Origin: Zoroaster sp. YZ-2022
Taxonomy: Eukaryota; Echinodermata; Asteroidea; Forcipulatida; Zoroasteridae
Assembly: GCA_029582265.1 (NCBI GenBank)
Contig: CM055831.1
Coordinates: 23,574,682 to 23,638,681 of the forward strand
Reading direction: 5' to 3'
Length of the DNA stretch: 64,000 nucleotides
In this document: positions 10,142 through 20,764 of the stretch, in pieces
Layout: every line of letters begins with the position of its first letter
Position numbering within the stretch: the first letter of the stretch is position 1
Made by a program: the position numbers and the translations under genes
The notes under the pieces: generated by a model
Told to the model about the DNA's origin: nothing
The model's input: the letters and a program-made list of their open reading frames with translations, nothing else
The model's database searches: none

Positions 10142-12506
10142 TCACTTAATGTGATACATCTTAATGGAATAGTAGTCTGCCACAGCCAGGATTGCCAGCT
10201 GATGGTCATCTACTTTGATTGTGATTCCCTTTGGCCAGGACAGACCCTGAACAATACAGCTGAGGAATCTACCTTCAGCATCATAATGGTGAATATGACC
10301 AGTGTTGGAACCATTGTGAACTGCAAGGTAGATCCCTGAGCTGTCACCGCATACACCTCTGCAGGATTCAACTTGCTGACCTTTGATGGTGGGTGTGATT
10401 GTGAGTAATGAAGTACCATCATCATTGATAATGTCAACTTCTTGTTGGTTACCACTGACCACAACTCGATTATTACTGTCAATGGCCATGAAGTAAGGTG
10501 CTATCTTTACCGGTATGGTTCGTAACAGCGAACCATCATTTGGGCTGTGTTCAGTCAACATCATCCTGTTTACATCACCGACTATGATAATACTGTCATT
10601 CTTGACAGCAACAGTCTGGAGGTCCACTGCTGTCTTCCCCACCACGCTCTGAGGCACTGTGGGGAAATCAAAAGCCATTGTGCCATCATTGTTGTACATC
10701 TTGACATTGTTGGTGTTGTCCACAACCACTAAGTGATTGTGGACAGTTGCAATGTCATATGGATCTGAAAAATAAAAAATAAAAAATAATAATTATCATG
10801 GAGATATTAAGGCAGCACAAAGATACAGCAATGATATGTTATGTTTCACAAGTTTTACTCAAAATGATTTTATCAGCGACTTTTGAAATTTTTAAGTTTT
10901 GAACTTTCAATTTTAATTGTTCACTTTTATCAAAATAGAACAAAACATTTTAAACATTTTTGGAAATTCTGCATGAAACATTTTGTTACTTTTAGAGAGA
11001 ACAGATCACATGGGAATCTTCAGAAGATTTTGAAATTTTTTTGAGGCACTGGAGACTGCTCCTGAAGTCCTACTTAACTCTCACCAGCAAACTGAAATAT
11101 TTGTATTTAAAAATTTCTAATGAAATTTATTCCATGCAGTATTTTTGTAGTGTTACCCTGTATGCAATGCACTGACTTGTAGCTTATGCTAAATGTGTAC
11201 TTTTTTAAACAAACTTACTTGCTTGCATTGGAATGGTTCGTCTGAGGCATCCTTCTGTGCTGCAGATTACCACTCTCTTGTTAAGGTAGTCTGCTACTGC
11301 AATCTCATCACCAGGTTGAGAAACATCAATACCCCAAGCTGCCTTGAATTCTCCTGGATCACTTCCTCTTTTGCCAAATTCACCACACAGCTCCCATTTG
11401 GGTTCCTGCAGCTCCGCCTTGCAAAGATTGATGTCACCAACCCTCTGACTCTGCTTGAACAATGAATGCTCCAGATCAGTCTTTGGTGGATTTTGACTGC
11501 TGAGCATTTTGGGATAGAATTCAAGGAAGTCACCTGTGTCTGATGAATTGCTGGTGACATTTTTGGCGGTCTCCAGTGAATGCTGTATTTGTTGTGAGAT
11601 TACACTCACTGTTTGCTCATATTCATCAAATTTGTTGTCACAATCTTTGTGGAGGTTTTTGATTTCATCAATGATGCGACTCTCTTGAGCTGTTACCTCA
11701 GCCCTGATCACATCAGCTCTGATGTTTACCTTTGCCATGGTTCTTTCAAATGTGATGTTGAGTTTGTCTTTCATTGTTGAGGCAGTTGCTAGCGATTGTT
11801 CGAGTTCCTTGAGAACTCCTTCAAGGGGAGTAACAAATTGAGCCAACGACTGTTTATATGTGGATGAGGCTTGCTTGCAATCGATATACTGATGTTGTGG
11901 TTTACAGTGGTCTAAGACAGTGCAAGCTTGGCAAATCAACTTGTCACATGTTACACAGTAGAACCATGCCACTTCACCCTCATGAATGGGGCACTGTGGA
12001 TGAGGTTTTTGTTTTGTCTCTTTTGTTACTACCTTCCCTTGACATATGTCTTCAACAGTAGCTACTCTGTGACTTGATGATGCTGGTATTTTTTGGTGCA
12101 TTTTGTAGCAGTTTCCACAAATATCCATTGGGCAGTCTAGACAATGATGTGTAGCCTCATTTCCCTCACTGCATAATTCACAGGTAAGCTTTGTGTTGCC
12201 TGATGAGCTGACCAACTTGTGTTGTAGTGTGACCTCCTCAACAAGACCAATTAGATTGAAGTTGGTCTTGAGGCCTGGAACACCCATCGTAGGAAGTTGT
12301 GTCTCCCGTCGACACAAAGGACAAGGAATCATGACAGCATCCTTGTATTTGGTAGTGTGGTATTCATCTAAACAGTGTTCACAGAAGCTGTGGAGACAGT
12401 CCAGTATTTTGGGTTGTCTGTACACCTCTTTGCAAATACTGCACTCAAGGTGATCTTCGCTGATTTTCTCTAGAGCTGAGCCCAATGTTGGTTTAGAAGT
12501 AGCCAT
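10142..12506 (-). CDS. TRIM-NHL protein, RING E3 ubiquitin ligase (TRIM-A)
   Basis: Two coding exons: 12506-11219 and 10764-10142, giving 636 residues. The donor is A|GTAAGT and the acceptor TTTTTCAG|AT; the 454-bp intron is phase 1. The RING is C3HC4 (C22, C25, C37, H39, C42, C45, C62, C65). B-box 1 uses C109, C112, C122, C125, C130, C133, H137 and H146; B-box 2 runs from C172 to H205. A coiled coil of about 120 residues follows, then NHL repeats split across the intron, with no filamin domain. That order matches TRIM32/TRIM56-like proteins, so ubiquitin ligase activity is expected; the substrate is unknown. I chose the ATG at 12506 because it matches the paralogs and sits in AGAAATGG. An acceptor (TTTAAACAG) lies 14 bases upstream, so the longer in-frame start at 12620 would be intronic. 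It is the most diverged copy and has the canonical C-x2-C B-box 1 spacing. Confidence 0.88.
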
Positions 12507-12814
12507 TTCTGTAGATCTGTTTAAATAAATCATGTAGGGAATGAAAATTAGAGTAAACTCAATATTGGCTACATATTCAAATATTGACTCCACCCAAAAA
12601 TTCAATAAAAATAAAGACAAAAAGGAAGTTTTTTTTAAAGGTTATCTGAATTTTAGAATAAAGCTTTATATGCTGCTCTCAATTTTCCCTTCGTTTAACA
12701 AAAGATTTTGTCATGTCTTTTGTTTCATTTCAAGAGAAGCATTTCCAAGGAAGCTCATCTCCCCCATACAATTGTATAACCTTGTCTTGTGTCCTTGTCA
12801 ATTTTGTGTATTAA

Positions 12815-13316
12815 CCCTCCTACTACTACTGCAAGGGTCAAAATCAGTCCAAATGTTGATATACTTGCCAAGGTATATCTAGTGCGCTTAAAAGTCAAAC
12901 ACTGTCAAAATCGTACGTGTAGTAAGTACATTTACAGGTCAAAATGAGTCGACTGTTTTTGACCGGTAAAAGCATTGTCTGGTATTGTTCAGTGTGGTCA
13001 AAATGACAGTAAAATGCAGTCAAAATGCCCCTGTGTGCATATTTGGGTCAACTGTTTTTGACCGGTAAAAGCGTTGTCTGGTATTGTTCAGGGTGGTCAA
13101 AATGACAGTAAAAAGCAGTCAAAATGCCCCTGTGTGCACATTTGGGTCAACTGTTTTTGACCGGTAAAAGCATTGTCTGGTATTGTTCAGAGTGGTCAAA
13201 ATGACAGTAAAAAGCAGTCAAAATGCCCCTGTGTGCACATTTGGGTCAACAGTCAAAACAGGCAGTTGACTGGTTTTGTAGTAACTTTCCACTAAAGTGC
13301 AGCAGTAGTAGGAGGG
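12815..13316. mobile_element. TTAA MITE, CCCTCCTA family (subtype with GTCAAAA words)
   Basis: 502 bp flanked by TTAA (12811-12814, 13317-13320). The terminal inverted repeat is 19 bp with one mismatch, starting CCCTCCTACTACT. The interior holds three copies of a 99-bp unit (12952, 13051 and 13150 onward) rich in GTCAAAA and TTTTGAC. Left-truncated relatives end at 20130, 30405, 49773 and 60767. Non-coding. Confidence 0.8.
12952..13248. repeat. 99-bp tandem repeat, three copies
   Basis: Each unit has 'actgtttttgaccggtaaaa', 'gtctggtattgttcag' and 'ggtcaaaatgacagtaaaa', with a constant 99-bp period. It lies wholly inside the MITE at 12815-13316. Confidence 0.85.
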
Positions 13317-13659
13317 TTAATGCTCAAGCTGATGTTAATTTGAAAAAGTAGATTAAAATGTTGAAATCCCATTTTGGTTGGATCCCATAAGTTATAAACT
13401 TATGAAAATCAGTCTCAGCTTATATCCTGAATCAGCTTGTATAGATGTTTGTAATAATTCTACATTGAATTAAAATGTCTAAAATCAGCTCAACATTCAG
13501 TCATCACATAATTTGGGCCACAAACTTACGGTGGAGATACAGTGGTAACTTGTGGAGATAAAATGGTAAGGTTGACCTGTTGAAGACTTGAACAAATCAT
13601 ATACACTATTTCAATCTTTGTCTACTGAAGTCACTCAAAATGACTGAGAAAATATGTAC

Positions 13660-14000
13660 ATGTATAAGCTTACCTCACAATGGTTTTAGTTTCTTTTACT
13701 GAAGTTAGTATATCTTGGTGAAGACAGAACAAATTTGATTCTACATATGTTCATTTAACTTAAAACGTAAGGTTGGGTCCAAAACAAAATGGCGCTTGAC
13801 TGATCAAATTTTTTGATCAGCATAAACTAACGTCACAAGGTTTATGTAGGTCCAGTCTGATACATACATGTAGATACTGTGATTGTACACAATGAATGCA
13901 GTGTACCACACATACCTGTGTGTTGGGCACAATGACTTATTTATAGCATACTTGAACATTGAACTTAAATGTGAAAGTTCAAGTGTGTTGCATGATGCTT
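13660..14000. repeat. Old, diverged copy of the TRIM upstream block (U)
   Basis: Shares word order with 25715-25985 and with its relatives near 36430, 40350 and 54650. Shared words are 'cttacc..cagtggtttta', 'tgaagtcagtt', 'gaagacagagcaa', 'cccaaacaaaatggc', 'cttgac', 'tcacaaggt', 'gaatgcagtgtac' and 'acttgaac'. It shows that TRIM-A and the B-D genes descend from one ancestral gene-plus-flank. The rest of 13321-14374 holds nothing I recognise. Confidence 0.55.
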
Positions 14001-14378
14001 ATTACTTGATCAGTCTTTGGGTGGTGTGTCACAATTTTCAATTTTTTAAGGAACAAATTTCAATCAAAATTTCCTGAGATTAAATTTTTTTTTGCTGATA
14101 GTTTGTATTTATCTCATTTATAAATTGAGAATTAATGTTCATGTATGTCAGATGGATAAAACAAATTCTCTGATTTTGTTGTTTTGCCTTTGAGAATAGA
14201 AGTAGCAAAACTTCAGACCCTCCATATAATAACAACAACTCTCTATAATGTATTATGTTTCTAAGCACTGAAGAATTGCCGAGTTGTTTGTTATAAGTCG
14301 TTTATAAGCTGCTGTTTCGGGTGGCAGTTGTCCCTACCCCCTTCTCTCACCCCCCCCCCCCCTCTTTGAGCAACTTAA

Positions 14379-14622
14379 CCAGTTCGCATCGGGAATAAAA
14401 AAGTTTTTCTGGGCCCCTGTGGCAGGTTTATTTTTCCCACACACACGTTAATGGAAGCTTCCACAGCAGGTGGCCGGCACTTCCGAGCATGTCACCGTAC
14501 ACGCATGGCTCAACCGAGCATGCATACAAATCTTCCAGAGTTTCCTATGGCATGTTTAGATGCTCTCCGATACGTGGTGCAAAAAAAAATTGCGTGTATA
14601 CACGGCCTCCGACGCGAACTGG
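14379..14622. mobile_element. TTAA MITE, CCAGTT family, short version
   Basis: 244 bp between TTAA at 14375-14378 and 14623-14626. Ends are CCAGTTCGCATCGG and the complement of CCAGTTCGCGTCGG. The right part contains GTATACACGGCCTCCGACG, as in the long copies at 20135-20764 and 60772-61341. Non-coding; open frames across it are incidental. Confidence 0.8.
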
Positions 14623-14654
14623 TTAACAGAGTGTCCATTGTGGGGGAAAACCAA

Positions 14655-15010
14655 GTGAATTGTCTAGTCATATTAGAGTTGTCTAGTCATATTAGAGTTG
14701 TCTAGTCATATGGAGTGTCGTGGCTGAGCGGTCTAGCGCATCGAACTCAAGTTCTGGTGTTGCCAGCAGCAGGGTGTGGGTTCGAGCCCCGGTCGTGACA
14801 CTTGTGTCCTTGTGCAAGGTACTTAACCATAATTGCTTCGTCCTTCGGATGGGATGTAAAGCCGTAGGTCCCGTGTGTTGTGTAATGCACGTAAAAAAGA
14901 ATGCGCCTTGAGCACCACTTAGTTGGTGGATACGTGCGCTATATAAGTCCACACATTATTATTATTATTATTATTATATTAGAGTTGTCTAGTCATATTA
15001 GAGTTGTCTG
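14655..15010. repeat. 19-bp tandem repeat, interrupted by the SINE
   Basis: The unit ATTAGAGTTGTCTAGTCAT is repeated on both sides of the SINE at 14711-14976, with about five copies in total. The duplicate segment at 26890-27002 has about six. Confidence 0.8.
14711..14976 (+). mobile_element. tRNA-Leu-derived SINE, monomeric, with ATT tail
   Basis: The head resembles tRNA-Leu(CAA). The A box TGGCTGAGCGG is at 14721-14731, the anticodon-arm region reads GAACTCAAGTTCTGG, and the B box GGTTCGAGCCC is at 14779-14789. A body, the tail word GTGCGCTATATAAG and (ATT)n follow. The insertion splits an array of 19-bp repeats that is uninterrupted in the duplicate at 26890-27002. Transcription by RNA polymerase III from the internal boxes is expected for an active copy. 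Confidence 0.85.
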
Positions 15011-15505
15011 TAAATTTACCAGCAAAAAAATGTTGCGCCCCCAACTGATGTCACTCGGCAAATTCGCTTTACACCCCCTCCCCAAAAAGAAAATGCCTTC
15101 GCTATGCCCCTGCTTGAATATTCACTTCCTAGGAAGCAGATGTTTTGTTGATAAAAATAAGAATCATTCAAATCAAATAATCATAATCATGAAAAATATA
15201 TCCTCGCATTTCAGAGAAAACACTCACAAATATGCACATTTACAACAAGTTGTCAGACGGCAACTTTTTGCTCCACTTTTGTTTTTTGTAACAGTTGTGA
15301 ATCATTTTTTGGAAATTCCTCTGTAACTTGGACTCCATTTTGAGCTGATACCTTCACATGTTGGTTGTTTTACGGTAAGAACTGTGCCATCAGAAAATAT
15401 TTAAAATAAAAGATTTACTTTGGGTCAAATTTGCAACAAAGCTGTTTATTCTTGCTGCTTATTCTTGCTGCTTATGTACATAATGGCAAATTTTATTTAG
15501 CTTAA

Positions 15506-15829
15506 CCCTCCTACTGTTTGACCATTTGAAACCATTCAAAATTTCCACTTTCAAAAATGCCCATTGGTTTTGTACACACATGGTGATACCATTTGAACAG
15601 TGTTGGTAGCAAGCTTTACTACCATTCAAATCCATTCAAATGCATAGAGGGTCCATTGATTCACCACTTAGAAGTATCCAAACAAGGTTTTGTATTAGCT
15701 GTACTACCATTCAAAACCATTTGGGGGAATCAATACTGTACACAGTTATTTCACCATTCAAAACCACAAAAGCGAATGGTTTCAAATGGTGGATCAACTT
15801 GTATGAAAAAGGTACCAGAAGTAGGAGGG
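15506..15829. mobile_element. TTAA MITE, CCCTCCTA family (subtype with ACCATTCAAA words)
   Basis: 324 bp between TTAA at 15502-15505 and 15830-15833. Ends are CCCTCCTACT and the complement AGTAGGAGGG. The interior is built from ACCATTCAAA, ACCATTTGAA and their complements. Copies of the same subtype are at 27490-29140 (with a nested insertion) and 30652-31017 (opposite orientation). Confidence 0.8.
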
Positions 15830-15976
15830 TTAAATAACATTTCAGGGTGGTAAACTTATCCCATGGAACAAATTATTGCAGCAATAAAATTTGATTTTGA
15901 GATGACAAGAAATGCTGTTATGGACTTACAAATGAAACAGAAGTAAAAGATTTCAGTTCAGAGACGTGATTTATTA

Positions 15977-16760
15977 ACCTCCAAAATGCCACAAAAACAA
16001 AAACTGCTAAGTACACAATGCTTTGTCTATGCATGTCTTAAAATATTGCATACTGTACACTAGAATGGTACATGGATACCCCAAAATGCCCCTCGGGTGT
16101 GGGATAAAAACAAAGTGTTCTGACCTTCACACAGTATGTGTATACCCCAAGTTACTGCACTGGTTTATTTCAAGTTAGCCTTGCAATGAAACAAAGCAGG
16201 TGGCTGCTTTTTCAGTTTACCTCATCTCTCTGAAGAGCCTTGGGGTATGCCATTAATCTTCAGATAAGAAAGTGTACACACTAAAAAATAAAGGTGCAAA
16301 TGTCCACCTTTTGGGGTGCTAACAAATGCAACACCACGAGCACCCTTTAGGGTGCATATTTGCACCCCAAAAATGGGGTGCAAGTTTGCACCCCATGTAA
16401 AGGTTCAAATACTCACCTTTGAGGTTCAACATTTAATGATTAGCGATTAAAATAATCTATGTAACGCTATCTATACAACATAAAAATATATGTAACGCAA
16501 ATATGCACAGAAACTATTTCCAAAAGGTGCAGTTTTGCACCTTCAACTTCACTCCATTTTCGTATATCTTCAAAGATGTGCAAAGTTGCACCTTTTTCAT
16601 ACAAAAATGAACTTTGCACCTTTTTTTTAGAGAAAGGTGCAACTTTGTACCTTTTTTAGTGGGTCTGCACCTTTTTTGCACCTTTAGTTTTTAGTGTGTA
16701 TACCACAATATGTCCCAGTTGTGACATTTTGAAGTATGGGTCCACTTTGTAAAGAACAAC
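15977..16760 (-). repeat. Inverted copy of part of block X, interrupted by a MITE
   Basis: The reverse complement of sequence also at 45130-45440, 47870-48245 and 58890-59250. It includes 'ctccaaaatgccac', 'ggtcagaacactttgttttt' (as complement) and 'gacattttgaagtatgggtc'. The element at 16277-16698 is inserted here and is absent from the other copies. The segment ends near 'ataggaggttaac'. Confidence 0.75.
16277..16698. mobile_element. MITE with CACACTAAAAA ends and AAAGGTGCAA-rich interior
   Basis: The inverted ends start CACACTAAAAA and continue into TAAAGGTGCAAA with small differences; TA lies on both sides. The interior repeats AAGGTGCA and TGCACCTT. Block X copies at about 45216, 47950 and 58955 lack it, giving an empty site, though two bases at the left junction differ from a clean duplication. 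Non-coding. Confidence 0.7.
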
Positions 16761-17208
16761 ACTGGTAATAGGAGGTTAACATTTTCAACAACTAAACTAA
16801 TAAGGACTTGGTTGTGAACAACAAAAACATTTTGACAATATTTGTGTTTTGTATTTATACATATCAGAGTATGGAATAAGTTATGTAAATTAAATGTAAT
16901 ATACAGTACACGTACTTAGCTTAATAATAAAGATCCTTTATGACACTGCATCATTCAATTAAATTTCCAAATCAAATTTTGTATTTTCAAAACTTTTATA
17001 ATGTAACCAAGCAGAAGAAAGGTGACAAAACTCTTTTTCTTTACAGGTCTGGTTAACGTTAAGTTGTTTATTAATTTAGGACTATAAAATAACAAATTAA
17101 TATCCAACATACAAGTTTTCTACTAAACTGGGGTGAACGTCCACTATACACTCAAATTTCACGATGTGAGTGGAATTTCATGGCAAAAACTTTCAGTGTA
17201 AGGATTAA

Positions 17209-18467
17209 CAAGGCTAAACAAGACTATAGCAATACTACAAGGCTAAACAAGACTATAGCAATACTACAAGGCTAAACAAGACTATAGCAATACGACAAGG
17301 CTAAACAAGACTATAGCAATACTACAAGGCTAAACAAGACTATAGCAATACTACAAGGCTAAACAAGACTATAGCAATACTACAAGGCTAAACAAGACTA
17401 TAGCAATACGACAAGGCTAAACAAGACTATAGCAATACTACAAGGCTAAACAAGACTATAGCAATACTACAAGGCTAAACAAGACTATAGCAATACTACA
17501 AGGCTAAACAAGACTATAGCAATACGACAAGGCTAAACAAGACTATAGCAATACTACAAGGCTAAACAAGACTATAGCAATACTACAAGGCTAAACAAGA
17601 CTATAGCAATACTACAAGGCTAAACAAGACTATAGCAATACTACAAGGCTAAACAAGACTATAGCAATACTACAAGGCTAAACAAGACTATAGCGACAAG
17701 GCTAAACAAGACTATAGCAATACGACAAGGCTAAACAAGACTATAGCAATACTACAAGGCTAAACAAGACTATAGCAATACTACAAGGCTAAACAAGACT
17801 ATAGCAATACTACAAGGCTAAACAAGACTATAGCAATACTACAAGGCTAAACAAGACTATAGCAATACTACAAGGCTAAACAAGACTATAGCAATACTAC
17901 AAGGCTAAACAAGACTATAGCAATACTACAAGGCTAAACAAGACTATAGCAATACGACAAGGCTAAACAAGAATATAGCAATACGACAAGGCTAAACAAG
18001 ACTATAGCAATACGACAAGGCTAAACAAGACTATAGCAATACGACAAGGCTAAACAAGACTATAGCAATACGACAAGGCTAAACAAGACTATAGCAATAC
18101 GACAAGGCTAAACAAGACTATAGCAATACTACAAGGCTAAACAAGACTATAGCAATACTACAAGGCTAAACAAGACTATAGCAATACTACAACTTACAAG
18201 GCTAAACAAGACTATAGCAATACTACAAGGCTAAACAAGACTATAGCAATACTACAAGGCTAAACAAGACTATAGCAATACTACAAGGCTAAACAAGACT
18301 ATAGCAATACTACAAGGCTAAACAAGACTATAGCAATACTACAAGGCTAAACAAGACTATAGCAATACTACAAGGCTAAACAAGACTATAGCAATACTAC
18401 AAGGCTAAACAAGTCTATAGCAATACTACAAGGCTAAACAAGACTATAGCAATACTACAAGGCTACC
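17209..18467. repeat. 29-bp minisatellite, about 43 copies
   Basis: Near-perfect head-to-tail array of a 29-bp unit beginning AAGGCTAAACAAGACTATAG and ending CAATACTAC. The main variant is ACGAC for ACTAC. Rare events are a 5-base loss near 17692, an 8-9 base insertion near 18190 and single substitutions near 17972 and 18414. A period not divisible by 3 and the many TAA/TAG words exclude coding. Such homogeneity suggests recent expansion. Confidence 0.97.
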
Positions 18468-18699
18468 AGAAAGGGGCCTGGAAGAAATAGAAATACAAAA
18501 ATATTAATTATTAAATGCATACCTTCCCATTTGGATAACTTTTAAATTAAAGATTACCTGGGACTTACTTCGTTTGAGTAAATTTAGACCATGTCAATGC
18601 AAAATTTACTATTACTCATAATGCAAATATTCAAGTTAAACTTGGAAATGAAAAATACAAAATCACATGTGGAAATTACACTTCACAATAAAGATAATT

Positions 18700-18910
18700 C
18701 CCACCTACGGAACTCACCCAGACACTCTTCTGCACCCGATAGGCATTCTCCTGAGGACGATCAGAGCATACTGATCGAAACGTCGAGTTGTACCCCCAGT
18801 TCTTTTCAGAACTAATTACTACTCAATTGAGATTCTTACATGGTGTCACCGCAATTAGTCTTACTTATCATTCTCACCATGCAAAGCTACAAGTTTTACC
18901 TAGGTTACTG
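18700..18910 (+). mobile_element. Penelope-like retroelement fragment
   Basis: Contains a hammerhead-type core (18751-18784) followed by CAGTTCTTTTCAGAACTAAT and sequence shared, in inverse orientation, with 9108-9222. Penelope-like elements carry such ribozymes in their terminal repeats. No reverse transcriptase or GIY-YIG domain is seen nearby, so this is a solo or truncated terminal part. Confidence 0.55.
18751..18784 (+). ncRNA. Hammerhead ribozyme motif, Penelope type
   Basis: The conserved core CTGAGGA is followed by a 6-bp perfect stem (GATCAG with CTGATC, loop AGCATA) and then GAAACGTC. Those parts fit the core CUGANGA, helix II and GAAA. The very short ACGT helix III and cleavage after GUC are typical of minimal Penelope hammerheads, which act as dimers. 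Helix I would be only CTC/GAG (3 bp). One unpaired C sits at the base of helix II. Activity is not known. Confidence 0.55.
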
Positions 18911-19204
18911 CCTGATGGATGAAAATGAAGTTGTACCATACAATTGTCATTTAACAGAAGGAAAACTAATGGTGGCTGAACTTAAGAAACGAAAATAACT
19001 AAGAAGAACAGCTCACTACTGTAGACCCTTCCTCTACAGCGGCAAGTGCAGGAATGGTTCTTTAACATTGCACTGTGCAGCTCACTGTAACGCTTGATTG
19101 AACATTGGCATCCTAATTGTTTGATGACAATGCTCACAACCATTCCAAGACTTCCAACATAGAAGAGTTCCAAAAGAAGGACACTGGGCATTTTATACAT
19201 TCCA

Positions 19205-19345
19205 AAAGGGTTTTAAAAATCACTAAAGGTAAGTATGCAAGCAATGAATTTGCAGAATGCAAAGTCAGCTGGTTACACCGGGTAGTAAAAGTCATTAAAG
19301 GTAAGTAAGCAATGAATCTGCAGAATGCAAAGTCAGCTGGTTACA
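19205..19345 (+). repeat. Tandem duplication of about 70 bp containing a donor-like site
   Basis: Two copies share 'taaaggtaagta', 'gcaatgaat', 'tgcagaatgcaaagtcagct' and 'ggttaca'. Each includes AAAG|GTAAGTA, a strong 5' splice consensus on the plus strand. A weak open frame precedes the first copy, but I see no domain and call no gene. Confidence 0.6.
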
Positions 19346-20130
19346 ATAACATAACAGTCAGAACAAGAAGACTTAGTAAGAGACATATTCAATATTGACT
19401 CCTTGTAATTCCAGCACACTGTCAGTGGTCTGTCCGTATTGGTAAGGGTCAGACAGTCCGCTGACAGAACGTCCTGCGTGCACTCATGCCTGGTCGAGTT
19501 AATGAGGCTGGCATGGCTCTGCCCCTTTGTTAGGTGATAAATATTTGAGACTTCCGAAGTCTGATTTATTCATCTGCAGTTCGACAAACTTGGATCTTGG
19601 CCATTCGACAGTCATATTTTAGATATACCCTTTTCAAACTTTTCAATAAATCCAGCCCATTGTCCTTTTCCAGGTTTGGAAAGTTTATATTTCTTAAATA
19701 TATTTCAGAATTGTAATTTTATAGGCATAAATTAAAACATACAATTAAATGCATAGCAAGATGTAACAAAATGGAAGTAATGTGGAAGATTAAAAGACTT
19801 GTACCAAGATTGCAAATGGAGTTAGTGGGGAGAGGGGATATGTGGATAAGGGCGGGACAATTTGTTTGAAAAAGTAGATTAAAAATATGAATCAAGTTTA
19901 CCTTTTGTAATTATTAAGTTTGTGTTCTCATTTTTTAAACACTGTCAAACACTATAAAAATCGTATGTGTAGTAAGTACATTTACAGGTCAAATTGAGTC
20001 AACTGTTTTTGACTGGTAAAAAAGCAAAACTGCCCCTGTGTTCACATTTGGGTTAACAGTCAAAACAGGCAGTTGACTGATTTTGACCTGTATAGGTACT
20101 TCCCATTAAAGGGCAGCTATAGTAGGAGGC
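19345..20130. repeat. Block A, first full copy (3' flank of a TRIM gene)
   Basis: Shared with 29535-30410, 48905-49774 and 59930-60768; the leading part is also at 16776-17000. It contains a long hairpin (arms 19419-19434 and 19452-19467) and the palindrome AGACTTCCGAAGTCT. At its right end is a left-truncated CCCTCCTA-family MITE of the GTCAAAA subtype, ending ATAGTAGGAGG. No coding sequence. Confidence 0.75.
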
Positions 20131-20134
20131 TTAA

Positions 20135-20764
20135 CCAGTTGACGTCGGGAATATTTATTTTTTTCCGGTCCCCCGTGCGGGTTTATTTTCAGTGAAAAAT
20201 CTGAAAAAATTTCTAGCCATTAATAATTTTTTTGGTCAATGAAACTAAGTTCGGACACCCAAATAAACACCTTTACTCATTGACATTTCGAGAATTAAAT
20301 GGCTAGTTTTTTAATAACGGTTGTGTTTGTTCAGCACAATTAGACCGTTGGCAAGCTCGATGCGTAACGTGACCTATTAGCGACCAGCGCCCGGTCGAAA
20401 AGACGGCATACCCTGAGAGAGATCGAAGGCCTCGTAAACAATGGATATAAATCCGTCTTTACAAATTCTTGGCTGGTACGTCAAAGGAACAGGTCTTGGA
20501 TAAAGGGATTACGCAAAAATCAACAAAAAGAGTGAACTCGTTCAGTGTTTGCAGTGCATTTTGTCCAGGGCCACCGAACCGTGACCCCATGGACTCCGAG
20601 AAACGATTGCGTGTATACACGTCAGCCGCCACGACGGCACGCCACGTGTGGCGTGTTGACAAGTCTCCCGGTAACACACACAAAAATCGGAATGCGTGTT
20701 TAGACGCTCTCCGATCCGTGGTTAAAAAAAAATGCGTGTATACACGGCCTCCGACGCCAACTGG
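20135..20764. mobile_element. TTAA MITE, CCAGTT family, long version
   Basis: 630 bp between TTAA at 20131-20134 and 20765-20768. Ends are CCAGTTGACGTCGG and the complement of CCAGTTGGCGTCGG. The duplicate block at about 30400-30415 has a single TTAA and no element, a clean empty site. Overlapping open frames on both strands (20459-20683, 20469-20768) have no recognisable transposase motif. The left TTAA is shared with the neighbouring CCCTCCTA MITE. Confidence 0.85.

Noticed and set aside
12507..12620. N-terminal extension of TRIM-A from the in-frame ATG at 12620
   Set aside because: An acceptor-like TTTAAACAG lies between it and the conserved ATG, the extension is absent from the paralogs, and its hydrophobic residues look like translated intron.
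14711..14800. Functional tRNA-Leu gene
   Set aside because: The A and B boxes and anticodon arm are present, but the acceptor stem is degenerate and the sequence continues into a SINE body with an ATT tail.
17209..18467. CRISPR-like regular repeats
   Set aside because: The units are contiguous with no unique spacers; it is a simple minisatellite in a eukaryotic locus.
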